From: Ascaris suum
Taxonomy: Eukaryota; Nematoda; Chromadorea; Rhabditida; Ascarididae
Assembly (NCBI GenBank): GCA_013433145.1
Contig: CM024173.1
Span: 8,018,322-8,082,321, forward strand
DNA: 64,000 bases
Direction of reading: 5' to 3'
Part shown: in pieces, positions 43,001 through 54,191 of the stretch
Layout: each line of letters starts with the position of its first letter
Position numbering within the stretch: position 1 is the first letter of the stretch
Position numbers and translations under genes: made by a program
Notes under the pieces: model-generated
Databases searched by the model: none
The model's input: the letters and a program-made list of their open reading frames with translations, nothing else
What the model was told of the DNA's origin: nothing

Positions 43001-43712
43001 TTATCTGCTTCTTTGATTTAGGATGCTCAACGCCTTGTGGGGAATTGGACAAGAAATATATTTTAATATCATCGTCCTTTGAACAGCGATTAATAGGAAA
43101 GCATATCTCTGGCCATTTTCTCCCCTGCGAGGCCAATGTGGCTGTGAAGACAGTAGATTGTTCGGAGGGATGAGGGAGGGATGGGTAGACTGTTCGGAGA
43201 ATCGAGCAACTATTAACTGATGCCTTCCCTGGATTCATGATAGATGCTAACTCATCTGCATAATCGTTGCAGCTGCTGGAGGGCATTATTATATATTCTG
43301 TGGTAACTATGATCAATTTTTTCTGAGAAGATGGAGACCGAACTTGTTCCACCTTCGAAGCGCACCCTGGGTCTTGGAGAGCCCACATCGGTCCATGGCC
43401 ATCAGATGTTGTCCCCTCTCCGTTTTTTATACGGTCTGCTTCGCAGATCAGGACAAAAATAGCTGCGCGCGAGGATTAATGCATACTAGATTGTGGTTAG
43501 AATCTTTGAATGCGCATGTTTGAAAGTAGTATTGAATCCGCAAAAGACGCGTCTCAAGAATCTTGGAAGAGTAGGGCTCAAATCGCACTAAGCCCAGGGC
43601 CTCTCAGAACGGCCGTTCGATGTGCCTTAACTAAGCCACGCATAAATAAGACATCGGTCGAAATCAGCCCGCTTGTTACTACTGGAGAGCACACATTCTG
43701 CTCAAATGAAAA
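34064..43712. other. Long region downstream of ppat-1 without a recognised gene
   Basis: The start holds the ppat-1 3' UTR; I see no clear AATAAA close to the stop. The rest is AT-rich with scattered open frames of 60-105 codons on both strands, none matching a family I know. The stretch at 39480-39710 and the one at 43100-43420 are more GC-rich and have the look of dispersed repeat fragments, which cannot be proved from a single copy. One minus-strand exon candidate at 42483-42607 is listed separately. Confidence 0.4.
42483..42607 (-). CDS. Candidate minus-strand exon, charged, unrecognised
   Basis: An acceptor (ACTGTTATAG) precedes 125 open bases (two bases plus 41 codons), and a good donor (TCTGTT|GTAAGG) follows on the minus strand. 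The translation is rich in Arg, Lys, Asp and Glu (RFRRKSRTCSQANNDDKAEA and later ETAWFKLLQSV). No domain is recognised and no partner exon is established. Confidence 0.25.
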
Positions 43713-43841
43713 ATGACTCGATGGATAACCAAAAATATGATGGATGACCGGACGCTGTTCGATGTGCAACGAAAAATGGATTTGGATGCAGTTAGGGGAC
43801 GCGATATTAGACACATCTACTTCGACTACCAGTCTACACAG
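43713..43841 (+). CDS. Candidate first exon of an unrecognised + strand gene
   Basis: The frame opens at an ATG that has an in-frame stop (TGA) seven bases upstream. It runs exactly 43 codons and ends at a strong donor (ACACAG|GTGAGC), in phase 0. The product starts MTRWITKNMMDDRTLFDVQR and ends DIRHIYFDYQSTQ, a natural-looking charged N-terminus without a signal peptide. I do not recognise it, and the next exon could not be fixed; phase 0 candidates exist at 45534 and 46671. Among the unidentified segments of the right half this is one of the better supported. Confidence 0.35.
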
Positions 43842-45042
43842 GTGAGCTATTAATATATTTTTTGTGTTGCCGTTATTCTACGGCCAGCTGAGTTTCTTCC
43901 ATTGTTTCATTTTAAAAAAATAAGGCTTGTGGCGAAGGTAAAAAACTATGGAATACGAAATTCTACAGTTGCAAAACGTTTGGACTGCTAGGGATTTAAA
44001 TCACACTAGTGCATCCAAACGCGACCGTTCTACTTTTGGTTCGCGCATTTCACATTCTTGTAGCCGGAGAACATTTGAACTTGTAGTATGTATTTGGCCT
44101 CGTGAATAAAACTGCTAGAGTTACGAGTCTCTCTAACAGGCCTAGCAATTGCAGGACATCTTGCTACGGAACCCATTTTTGCCATCATAATACACCATTA
44201 AGGACGGTTACAGGAATTTATTTGAGTGCTTTCGCGTTGGGCTATGGAAAGAAGGGGCGTAGCAAATCTAGGATGGAGCTCCCCGCATCCCATAAGTTAT
44301 AAGACTCTCTCATAAAATTAGAGCGACATTTAATGATGCGAAATGAAAGTCATGTGCATAGATTCTACTCTAGATGAGTACTCGAATACATCATGCGTAA
44401 TAACGAATTTGCCAGTTTTGTGGATAGGTGAATAATCAGGCGGAGGAACTCGAATGATCACAAAAACGACTGCAAAATGAGATAGACGTTTATTGGCTGA
44501 TCTCCTTGATTATGCGGAAGATATATCGAGATCATTCGTATACGAAAGGAGTTACCACCCATGGTCTCGGCGTGAATTCGTAAATTTCTGCACATAACGA
44601 ATAATTCAGTACGAAATACCGATTAAGTGAGCTTTTGATGTACAAATGCAAAATATCGAAACGCATTGTGAAGTAACGAATTGCAATTTAGTAGGGAAGA
44701 AATCTGTTACTCTTAGGAACAGTGGGAGGAGAGGAGAGCTACAACATTCTTCCATTAGTTATTCCTACGATGAAGTTAAAACATCAAATTCAATGCATCG
44801 TCGAATAAAGCAACCTTTCGAGGATTGTCCCTTTTCAAGGATACAGGCGGTCGTACATCGCTTCACGCTGAGCCAATTCTCCGCCAAAAACCAAACTTTC
44901 TTCTTATAATGGAAGGCGCCTAGTTCTTTGCAAAGAATTACCAACTCGGTTTCGGTATGTGCCGGATTCTTCAGTGACGCGAGTAACTGCAAAAGTTTCA
45001 GCTTGACGTAGTTTAGTCATATGCGGTTAATGGTTCTGTACA

Positions 45043-45500
45043 ATGGAGGCGAAGTTTACCACCCACTCTAATGGACAGCCTGCGGCCCGAAAGGACAGCG
45101 AGAGCCCTGGTCATGAGAATATGGCAAAAATAAGTTATCCAGTCAAAACGTCGCGAAGACCCTGTACGATTCCACCTTCAGCTTCCGTGGAAGACTTGGG
45201 AGCACCAAAAAGTGAAGCAAGCCCTAATTAGATCTCAGAACGTGAAAAAAGGATTTTGTTAAAAGTGATGAAATTTTAGAAACCATCCACTTCAAATTTC
45301 TTTCCATCACTTCAGATCTGTTGAAGCTCACTAATGGCCTCGAAATCGTGGGAAATAATGCAGAGCTGAGCAGTCGATCCACCGATGTGCGCCAGAACTA
45401 TTTTGTTTTAGATGAGAACTGTGGTCGTTGCATTTTGGCGACAAATATTGAGATCACACAGCAGCATCGATTTTACTTTGCAAGCTATCGTAGTGCATAA
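45043..45500 (+). CDS. Candidate two-exon + strand coding segment, unrecognised
   Basis: Exon one (45043-45211, ATG, 56 codons plus one base) ends at a donor AAAA|GTGAAG. Exon two begins at 45316 after the acceptor CCATCACTTCAG, and the 1+2 split codon keeps frame. It then stays open for 60 codons to a TAA at 45498. The first part is polar and probably disordered (MEAKFTTHSNGQPAARKDSE). The second looks folded (LLKLTNGLEIVGNNAELSSR, then NYFVLDENCGRCILATN). Further coding may follow after an acceptor at 45534. The matching phase is the main support. No family is recognised, and minus-strand frames are open in the same place. Confidence 0.33.
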
Positions 45501-45928
45501 AAAGTGTTATGCCTACGTTCTCCTCCGTTGCAGCCTTTTCATCGCATCACAGCCGAAGTTTATCTCACTCCTCCCACACACTATTTATCGGTTTGCTCTA
45601 TATTTTATGTTCGTGGAAATCATGGGCTTTATGAAAATGTGCAACCGATACAGTCTGTACAGCCGTTTTAAAAACTCCACAAACATATTCCAATCGAGCC
45701 ACATTATCACGGAGTCTAACGTACCTGACGTCTGGCTAAAAATGCTCGACAGGAACGCACATCCATAGACATCTGTCACCGGCTTGTGGCAGGTTACGGC
45801 TCATGGTCCTCTAATCAACATTATTACTCAAGGATCTGTCCACTATACAATTTTCTTTACTTCATGCCATGGCCAAACTTAGATAGGTGTGGTTCTAACT
45901 ATTCAAGACTGAAGCGGTTGTGAAGTAC

Positions 45929-46204
45929 CTTATCAAAGAATGCGACCATCCCATTGCCAACAGCAGCCGCCTCGGGATAACTATTTTCGATAATTTCAAC
46001 GGTAAATAACTGATTGTCGTCCATCGGCACTCGACATTTGGCTCGTTGCTGCAGCAATGTTCGAAACTGACTGCGTTTATCGTTGAGAAGCCTTGCAGCA
46101 AGATCCGCTCCAAGATCGCTACTCAATCTTGCTCTAAAACTTGCACGCATAAGTTTCAGGCAAAGCAGATAGGTAAGAAAAACAAATGACAGAATCGTGT
46201 TCAT
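45929..46204 (-). CDS. Candidate first exon of a secreted or membrane protein, minus strand
   Basis: On the minus strand an ATG opens a 92-codon frame ending at the donor GATAAG|GTACTT in phase 0. The first 18 residues (MNTILSFVFLTYLLCLKL) read as a signal peptide or anchor. They are followed by a helical, charged stretch (SSDLGADLAARLLNDK) and the segment VPMDDNQLFTVEIIENSYPE. No family is recognised. A shorter + strand frame also exists here, so the strand is not settled, though the minus frame is longer and better composed. Confidence 0.3.
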
Positions 46205-46670
46205 CGAGCTAACGAAATACCAGCATTGGAAGTGCCCTCCTCGCAAAGCATTATTGTAAACTGAAGATGAGTAACAGTTGGAATATGCACAATTATGTGT
46301 TTCCATATTTCTATAAAGTCATTCGTAAGGTTGTGATTTGTGACGAGATTGTGTGAAATGCGACCGGAACAAACATAAAATCCACGCAGACGTTTAGGCG
46401 TAATCAAATGCTTACACTTTCTTTGCAGGTAAATGGATAAACAGGAAGGCCCGTTCCATCTCATAAACTATATCTATCAAATTTTTAAATTCTGGATTCC
46501 GTGATGATCGAGAAAACGACTGGGTAGATAGACAGTCAACAGACATACAGACGGATGAACAAACGAGCAAATAGACACAGACAGACACATAGACGAGACG
46601 TGACCAGTACGCTTCGCAAATGAAAATTTATATAAGTGCATAAAAATGAGGAATACTTGAGCATTTGCAG

Positions 46671-46867
46671 TGTTGCACTGCACGATCTCAAACCAGGTCA
46701 CTGTCAGTGAATGCCACAGTGACGCCGTGGTCTGTGATTCGAATTTCGGAGTTTCATGTGAAATTAATGCGCGGGTGAAAAATTACTTCCACAACGTTTG
46801 CAAGAACAGGAATGAATGTGTTAACACGATAGATAATAAGATGTGTATGCGGACGAGTTTGCTATAA
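46671..46867 (+). CDS. Candidate cysteine-rich + strand exon
   Basis: The acceptor GCATTTGCAG is followed by a frame with seven cysteines in 65 residues (SECHSDAVVCDSNFGVSCEI and later NVCKNRNECVNTIDNKMC), ending in a TAA. This density resembles small secreted nematode domains, but I cannot name one. The same acceptor also opens a competing phase 0 frame that ends at a possible donor GCGCGG|GTGAAA, so the reading frame is uncertain. Confidence 0.25.
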
Positions 46868-47511
46868 ATTTATTAGTGTGCATCAAGCGGAAGTGATTTA
46901 TGTGCGCTTGTCTCTTTAACGGATACTTATAGCTCGTCGACCACAAAACAAACAGTAATAAAATTTGGTGCTCTAATCTTTGCCACTCTTCGATCAGTTC
47001 TGAGCTGGTTTTCGCAATAAGTACCTATTTTCTTCAATATTCACTGGAATTTTAAAAATTTGCAGTGGTTACGCTCTAAGGCTAATTTTCAATCAATGAT
47101 ACGTGCGAGGCCATTATGCATTCATAATTTATTTCATTGTTGCGTGGAATACTCCTTCAGCCGGTTGCTTTAAAAGACTGAATTATACGAAACATATATC
47201 ATGTCTGTCACCTCAACACTGACTTGAGAATTCCGCTCCGCATCGTTCTGTTTCGGAAGCAAAGTGCTCGATGGATATTTCTTTGAAAAATTTTCAAGCG
47301 CATAACTTAGTCTGCGTTGATGTTCTCTTCAAAAACCAAAAGCAAATGAAATATGTTTCTAGTCGCAAAGCGAATTATTCGAAAAATATATCTGCCGATT
47401 TGCTGCATATCTTTTTCACAAATAAGCCTTTAGGATTCGAAATTGATACGAAGATTAAAGTGAAGTTGAACCTTTGCCAAGAGTCGACAACGAGATAGGT
47501 TTCCTTTGCAG

Positions 47512-47683
47512 ATAAGGTAGATGCAGTTGCTTCATCTGAGAGTGCAGACTTGCTCATATCGTCGCTAAGCCGATCGATTTTCGATGAGCTACTCGTTGCT
47601 CGCCTTAATTTGAGCATTCGCAGCGGCATTGAAGCACTATTACAATCTGAAAACTCTATCACGCTGCTAATGCCGAATGTGAG
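47512..47683 (+). CDS. Candidate + strand internal exon, leucine-rich helical, unrecognised
   Basis: A near-consensus acceptor (TTTCCTTTGCAG) is followed by two bases and 56 open codons plus two bases. The donor is GTGAG|GTATTA. The product (KVDAVASSESADLLISSLSR and then RLNLSIRSGIEALLQSEN) looks like an alpha-helical segment of a larger protein. The competing minus-strand frame is serine-rich and lacks comparable splice sites. Neighbouring exon candidates do not give compatible phases, so no gene model is offered. Confidence 0.3.
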
Positions 47684-50600
47684 GTATTAGACTGAAGAGC
47701 GATTATGACAACAAATTTGGCGACATTTTGTGCTATTTTCGATTTTGAACGTATTCATTCTGCCAAAGACGTCTTGTGACATTTCTTCTCTTACGAAATA
47801 TTCGTTATATCGGAGTTCGGCCAACTTGTGAGAGCACTGAAAGTTGACAAAATAGGCTCATTATGGTAGCTAGTTGCTCGAAGATTCATCTGCAGTTCGC
47901 GGGCTTCGTCGACTGCTTCTTCAAAACATTCCAATTAGTGTTCATGCCGTCTTTAATAAGCTAAGAGATGATTTTTTGAGGAATCTATTGGAAAACACTT
48001 TTCTCTGCAAGCATTTCTCTGCTAAAAACAAATCTTGCAAAACAAGTCCTATTTATAACATATACAAAAATTGCCTACGAACATCGTCATGGCTTTCGAA
48101 TTTCTGCGCATTATATTGTCACGAAGAAAGAAATATTGTTCGCGTTGTTTTCAGCAACGCATAAGCAACATTGAAACGCTCAATTACACCAGCTAAAAGC
48201 GCAGCCTCATTAATGATGTGCTGGCATCAATGATTAGTATTCACTCGATGACTGCCGAAGTTATATGAATGATGCATGAAGCGCTGGAAAGCAGAAAGCG
48301 GCAACAAATCAGATTTAGAAAAAAGCCTCTACTTCTTTTCGTTGCATTTAAAAACGTGGTTCATTTGAAAAGACTGCATATGTAGATTATTGATCGCTGT
48401 TCAGAAATATGCGACCACCATGACAGGAATTGAAATAGATACAGAATAATATTTCCCATCGAATATGACGTTTGAATCATCGGCAGCAACGCCGCATGTG
48501 AAGTGCGCATCTGTCTATCGAGAAAATTCTGAAAGTTGGATTGCAAAAACTTGTGTCCATCGTTTCGTGTTCATAGTTTCACATTTGTTAAGCGATTTGG
48601 AGCAAAATGCTTCGTAGAAACGCTAAAATATTCGGAGTTGAAAGAGGATAACGTAAGCTCAGGTATAAGCGAAATTTCAGAGCATTTCCTCACATTGCAA
48701 TTTGTATAACACACAAGTGGCACACTTTTCGCGAAAGGAATACGTTTTGCAACATGCGAATATTATCCTAGCTTGTAATGTCTCGCTGCTTTCGGTATAA
48801 ACAGTGGTTAAATTGCTAAGCAAGACCACAACCAAGCAAACAAAACATTAAATGACGCATGTCGGATATTGTTCAATAAACGAATAATCCAACGACAGAT
48901 GTTTGAATTCCATCGAAGCGAAAATAGTACATCTGATTAGAAATTGTTAAGGACTCAATTACCAGGTGAACTAGATATCAATTGAGCGATCATGATCGCT
49001 GGTTGTTGTTTCACCACTGAAATAACCTCCCTCTCTCACTATTTTTTTTCGGTAATCACGGTGATAAACAATGCAAATTTCCCGCTCGATGGCATCTCAT
49101 CAAACTCGCCGCAGTGATTTCAGAAGCGCGAAACGTAATATAAGTTGAAACGCGTTTTCTTTTCTCACGAGAAATTGCAAACGTTGCAGCCGGATTCGTT
49201 CTTCAAAGTTATAAAGGACACACTGAAGTGATCCTAATTTGATAGTTTTTGTAAACAAAGATCATACAAAGTAAACAAAACGTGAAGAAATAAATAGTGC
49301 AGTCAAATGCTGAACCGCTCTTCTCAATTGCAAAAAATATTACCCTCCATATTTTTGTTCGCATATTTTCATCTTGCGAGGAGGAAATAAATTAAGAAAA
49401 TGGAGGTGGGTGGTGCTCAGGTGAGTGCCTTTGTAAAAGCTTTTTGCTCGCAAAATTTCGTCACTCATCTCATTCATTCGCGACAAAAAGTTAGAAAAGT
49501 TTTGTGCGAAAAAATTTCTCATATAAACGAGCGATTTTCCATATTCGTATGTGATTGCCACTCTACTTGCGGATGCAGAAAATTAACACTCCCTTCATTG
49601 TTGATTGGTTTTTTTTTCAAAACTGCCACAATCGTGCAACATGTAAATTTGATTCAGCTTATAACAAATAGGTTATACATAATATATTCAAATAAACGAA
49701 TTAGGAAAAGTAAAAGGCAAGTTTTGAACGACAACAATCAATGGGAGCAAAACGGTAACTGCATTACGTAACGAGCGATTAGCTGCTGAGGTTATTGCTA
49801 TGTAAACTTGTTGTTATACGAATTGCTTGCTGCTCTTTTAACAAAGCGCTTTGTGAACGAATGATGAGGAAGGAAAGAAAGGAGGAGGGGCTTAACGTAG
49901 CAAGATCTAAACTTCTCGGCAGAAAATTAAAAACGCACCTCACATAGATTATGGGCATTTATTCGGAATGCAGCTATCTGCTTGCTTAAAAAATCATGAA
50001 AATAAACCGGAGAACGTGCATTGTATTTCAATTAATGCAACGAAAAGATGCATTCAAAGACATCATACTAAAAACATCGCTATACAATATGCAACTCATA
50101 AAAGCACTTCATCAGATCGTCTATATAATCCGTGTCATCTGAGAATATCGAAATGATTAAATGGAAATGCAAATAACTTACTCCATAGATGAACTGAAGA
50201 AATCTGTAGTAAGAAGTGAAAATAATTCTGTCGACTTGAAGCCAAACGAATTACTCAATTTTTAATGAGAGATTAATATCTACGTAGAGGAAAGAAATAA
50301 CTGACGTTGAGGAATGACAAGCAAATGAAATACATCAAACGCTGTAAATAAATGATCTCATCATTTCACTGTGCGTGCATCAAGTATGTTTTCAAAAAAT
50401 TCAAGAATTCATCTCAATAGTGAAAAGAAAAAAGAATATGCTTGAAAAAAGGGAATATTCTTCCGGGTGTGCTTAGTAGTCTAACCTTGTGATTTTTCAA
50501 TATATGTAAACAACAACCTATGCGTTCAAACTTGAAAAAACTGCGCACCAATCTCACGCTTCACATTTGGCATTCCAAATGTGAACTCTGAGTTGAGTTA

Positions 50601-53600
50601 GAAACAGTTTGAAACTAGCAAATGAAGGGCCTGCTGGGGTAAGTTGACAGTATTAATGGCTCTTGCAGACCGGTTCGCTTAGAGTCGCTCCTGATGGCGT
50701 AGTATGCAGTAATGCCGGAAGAAATTTCAGCTCAGTTTTTTCAATACCACAAATTCCCTATAATAATGCGATTCTCAGCAGCCTAATAAAAACCGCTTGG
50801 GGAATTTGACCACTGTTTGAGCCCCTCAAAGGCCAAAACTTATCCGGATCTAAAAGGTACCACACTTCTCGTGTTGTAAATTCTGGTGCAACGATTTTGC
50901 GAAATCTTCTCTTCGCAGTACTCGACACCTAGAAATCTTCAATCATGGGGAAAAAAAGTGAGATTGAAGACTGTAGGATTGATTTTTTGATTAGGAGATG
51001 AAGACCCCTACTTTGACTTCAAAAAAAACTATTGCACGTAAGCCAGTGGCCGAGATCGTTAATTACCGCTAAACCATGAAGTACGTTTTCTTTCACACTT
51101 CGGACAAAAACGGTACGCTTGTGGAGGCGATATCGCGAAAATGTTTTGCAAAAATCAGCACAGGAAAATGAAATGATCATGAGGATGAATGGGAAAAGTG
51201 ACCACGAACAGCAACGAAGAAAGCTTTTGTAGCGAGACAAAAAAGCCATTTAATTAGTCATTGAAATTATATAGCATCACGTGAGATGGTTTTAACATGT
51301 CTATAAATCCACTGAAATATGGGTATGAACATTTCATATTTATGCAGTGTTGAACTGATGTGCTCCTCTCATGTTGCATTCATCTTTCCCCCGCTTACCC
51401 TCACATAGAAAGTACTAACAACTTCGCAACAATATTTTCCGCAATTATCTCAACGTTTTCTATTAATTTTCTTCATTACATGTATAAATAGCAATGTGTT
51501 ATAGTGCAATGTGCTGATCATGAATCCGTTTTAATAAAGGAGAATTTACTGAATTGGAAGGTGTCGAAGCGAACAGATGGGACTTTTGCTGAACAGCGGG
51601 GCAAAGTGATGAAGAGGGGGAATTATGGCTACATGAAAACATACTGCTTGTTTCGCGTAATTTTTGCATGAAGTCTTACATGGCATCAAGAAAAGCGGGA
51701 AGGCTGAATGTCTCACGTTTCACACAAAATGAAAGGGTGGGTGGACACTTCGTCCACATCGACACCACAGAGTAGGAAGGATGGATTAAATTCAAAGAAG
51801 TAAAAAGGGCAAATCGCACCAAAAGTTCCTCTACACTGGTGCATTGGTCGAATTTCAAAAGTGAGCCATCTCAGCCACTAACAAGAAAGATGCGCAACTC
51901 ACAAAAATGACGCTCCAAGCTGGAAAAGTTCCATTAGTGGTCTTTGCACAGGCCCAGCAAACAGCGGATGTGGAATAAAAATACTGTGAGAAAATACTGA
52001 GCGGACGACTCTCATGCTGATAGAAGATGCGAGAGGAGGAGATCGCGCACCTCCTACTACACTGAAGAGATATCTTTAAATTCAACACCTACATCTAAAC
52101 GAAGCGGAAAAGTGCAATAATAGGTGGCGGCGGTAAACCCCCGAATGGTGACCAAAGTCTTAGTGAAAGCCCTCAGCTTTGCAGTACGCTGGTCAGCGCT
52201 TTGAGGGAATATGAAGGTAATGCTTGATATCGTCAAGCTGACGAACTATGATGGCTCGGTAAGCGGCGCTGATTATGAAGCACTTCCAGAAGGAAGCCCT
52301 TGCTGGCAGCAAATTCGAAAAACACTGTATCAGCAGGATTTGCTCAAGAAAGGCAGGAATCGACCACACCCACATATCATACTCTGTCCGTGAACTGGAC
52401 CAGTGAGAAGTTGTCGAAAAAGCTGTAACAGTGAAAGAAACAGTGAAAAACGCCGCCGCAACGCTTATACAACACAGACTTGTCACAGAGGCAGACCAAA
52501 GCAGCGAGATCATCTCCGCTTAGAGGAAGCTCAGCCCGTGACTTTGGCAGGAAATATGGAAACCAAGACGTATGCGATTTGCAAAAAGTCGTATGAGAAG
52601 GACGAGTGCGTAAGAGACGCTTTTCTTTAGGACAGAATTAAAAGAACCAAGAAAATAGATTCATGGTTGCAACTTTTGTTTTAGAAACATCGTGCGGATG
52701 ACTGCAGGGAAAAAAAACGAAAGGTGCTTCTATTACAGAAGGCATATCACCTGAGACCCGTGTGAAAGAAGGTTTGAGGCGAGAACGCAACGACTGCAAA
52801 AACTTGGAGATTCGACAGTCCAGGCTGCGCCTCCACGTCATTTAAAGCACTAATGATGTGGTACTTTTCTGAAATGTAGAGGGCGTTATACGAGGAAGCA
52901 ATCTGCTGGGCACGAATGGAGAGCTTAAGGGCCATCCGGAAAGAGAAGTTAAATAGTCGAGAGCTGAATAGGAACTGAAGCTAACGGGTAGATGAAAGGA
53001 TAGGGAAACGCAGGAAAACGTCAAGAAGATAAACGTAAGGAAGCGGGACTCGGATGGGTACACAGTTGACGTATATGCAGTTCACATCCTGGAGAGGTGG
53101 TAATATGCAAAGTTAGATTTATCAAAACAGATAGGTGGACACGCCACCGCCCACATACAGACACAACGTTGCCGTAATGCGCTTTTGCGGAGCAAATCAG
53201 TGAAAGTGTATAATAACCTAGGGACAACCACCATTCCGCCTCACTTTCCGGGGTGCGCTGTGTTATAGAGCAACAATCTGTCGTTAATTACGCTTACTGA
53301 AATGAAGTTCAGTTCTCTTCAGTGGTCAGAGCCAAAGACATTGTCTACAGCTGTCTATCTGCAGTGTTATACTCCTTTGTTTACATTTCCAGTATGACTG
53401 CCACAATTAATTGAAACAATAGGCATGTAGCCAACTCTACGATCGATTCCGACACTGTTCAAACTACGCTGACCATATCGAAAAGAAGTAGATTCTGCAG
53501 AAAGCTAAAAACGGTCAACGCACCACAAAAAACTTTGCGATGTAACTGCAAAGCAGAAGAGTCCCTCGCGAAATAGAACGCGTTTTATTTCCTGTTTGCT

Positions 53601-54140
53601 CGAATGACAGAGACGCATTGAGCTGATGATGTGTGGGAGTATGCTTGTCACAGAGACAACAGTAGAAGTCATACTTTTTACTCACTTCTCTACGATACAA
53701 TTTTTTACACTATTCTAGAAAAAAGTGTCCATATTAAACCAACGTAATGCACTGATTCCTTGAGAATCAGCTCCGGATTTATTTCAGAATCAAAAACGGC
53801 TGCCTTGCTGCTGTTGCGCATTCCTAGTTGAAGAAAACTGACATCAACAAATGCGATAAGCAGCGAGGCTTACTCTGTCAATGAACGTGAAAAATGAGCA
53901 AGACTTGTTCTGCTTCAAAAGATCGTTTTTCAAAAAGGCTAGGCAGCCGACTCTTCTAAGAACACAAACACCAGTCAATAAAGCATGGTCATTTGTACCA
54001 ACTGGAAATATAACTCAAAAATGAGGGCAAAAATTTTAACTGCTGGAACCTGAATAGAAATGGGAAAGGAAGGGGGATTGTGAAGCACGCCATGTCTGAT
54101 TACTGTTCAACTCGTACCATGTACAAAAATGGATTGTGGG

Positions 54141-54191
54141 AACGCGCAAGCTCATGGAGCAGGTTCTACCTGCTCCATGAGCTTGCGCGTT
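54141..54191. repeat. Perfect 24-bp inverted repeat with a 3-base loop
   Basis: The arms 54141-54164 and 54168-54191 are exactly complementary and separated only by TCT. The arm begins AACGCGCAAGCTCATGG. Pairing stops abruptly on both sides. An RNA from either strand would form a long perfect hairpin. The tiny loop is unlike a microRNA precursor and does not look like a terminator in this eukaryotic context. Confidence 0.97.
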
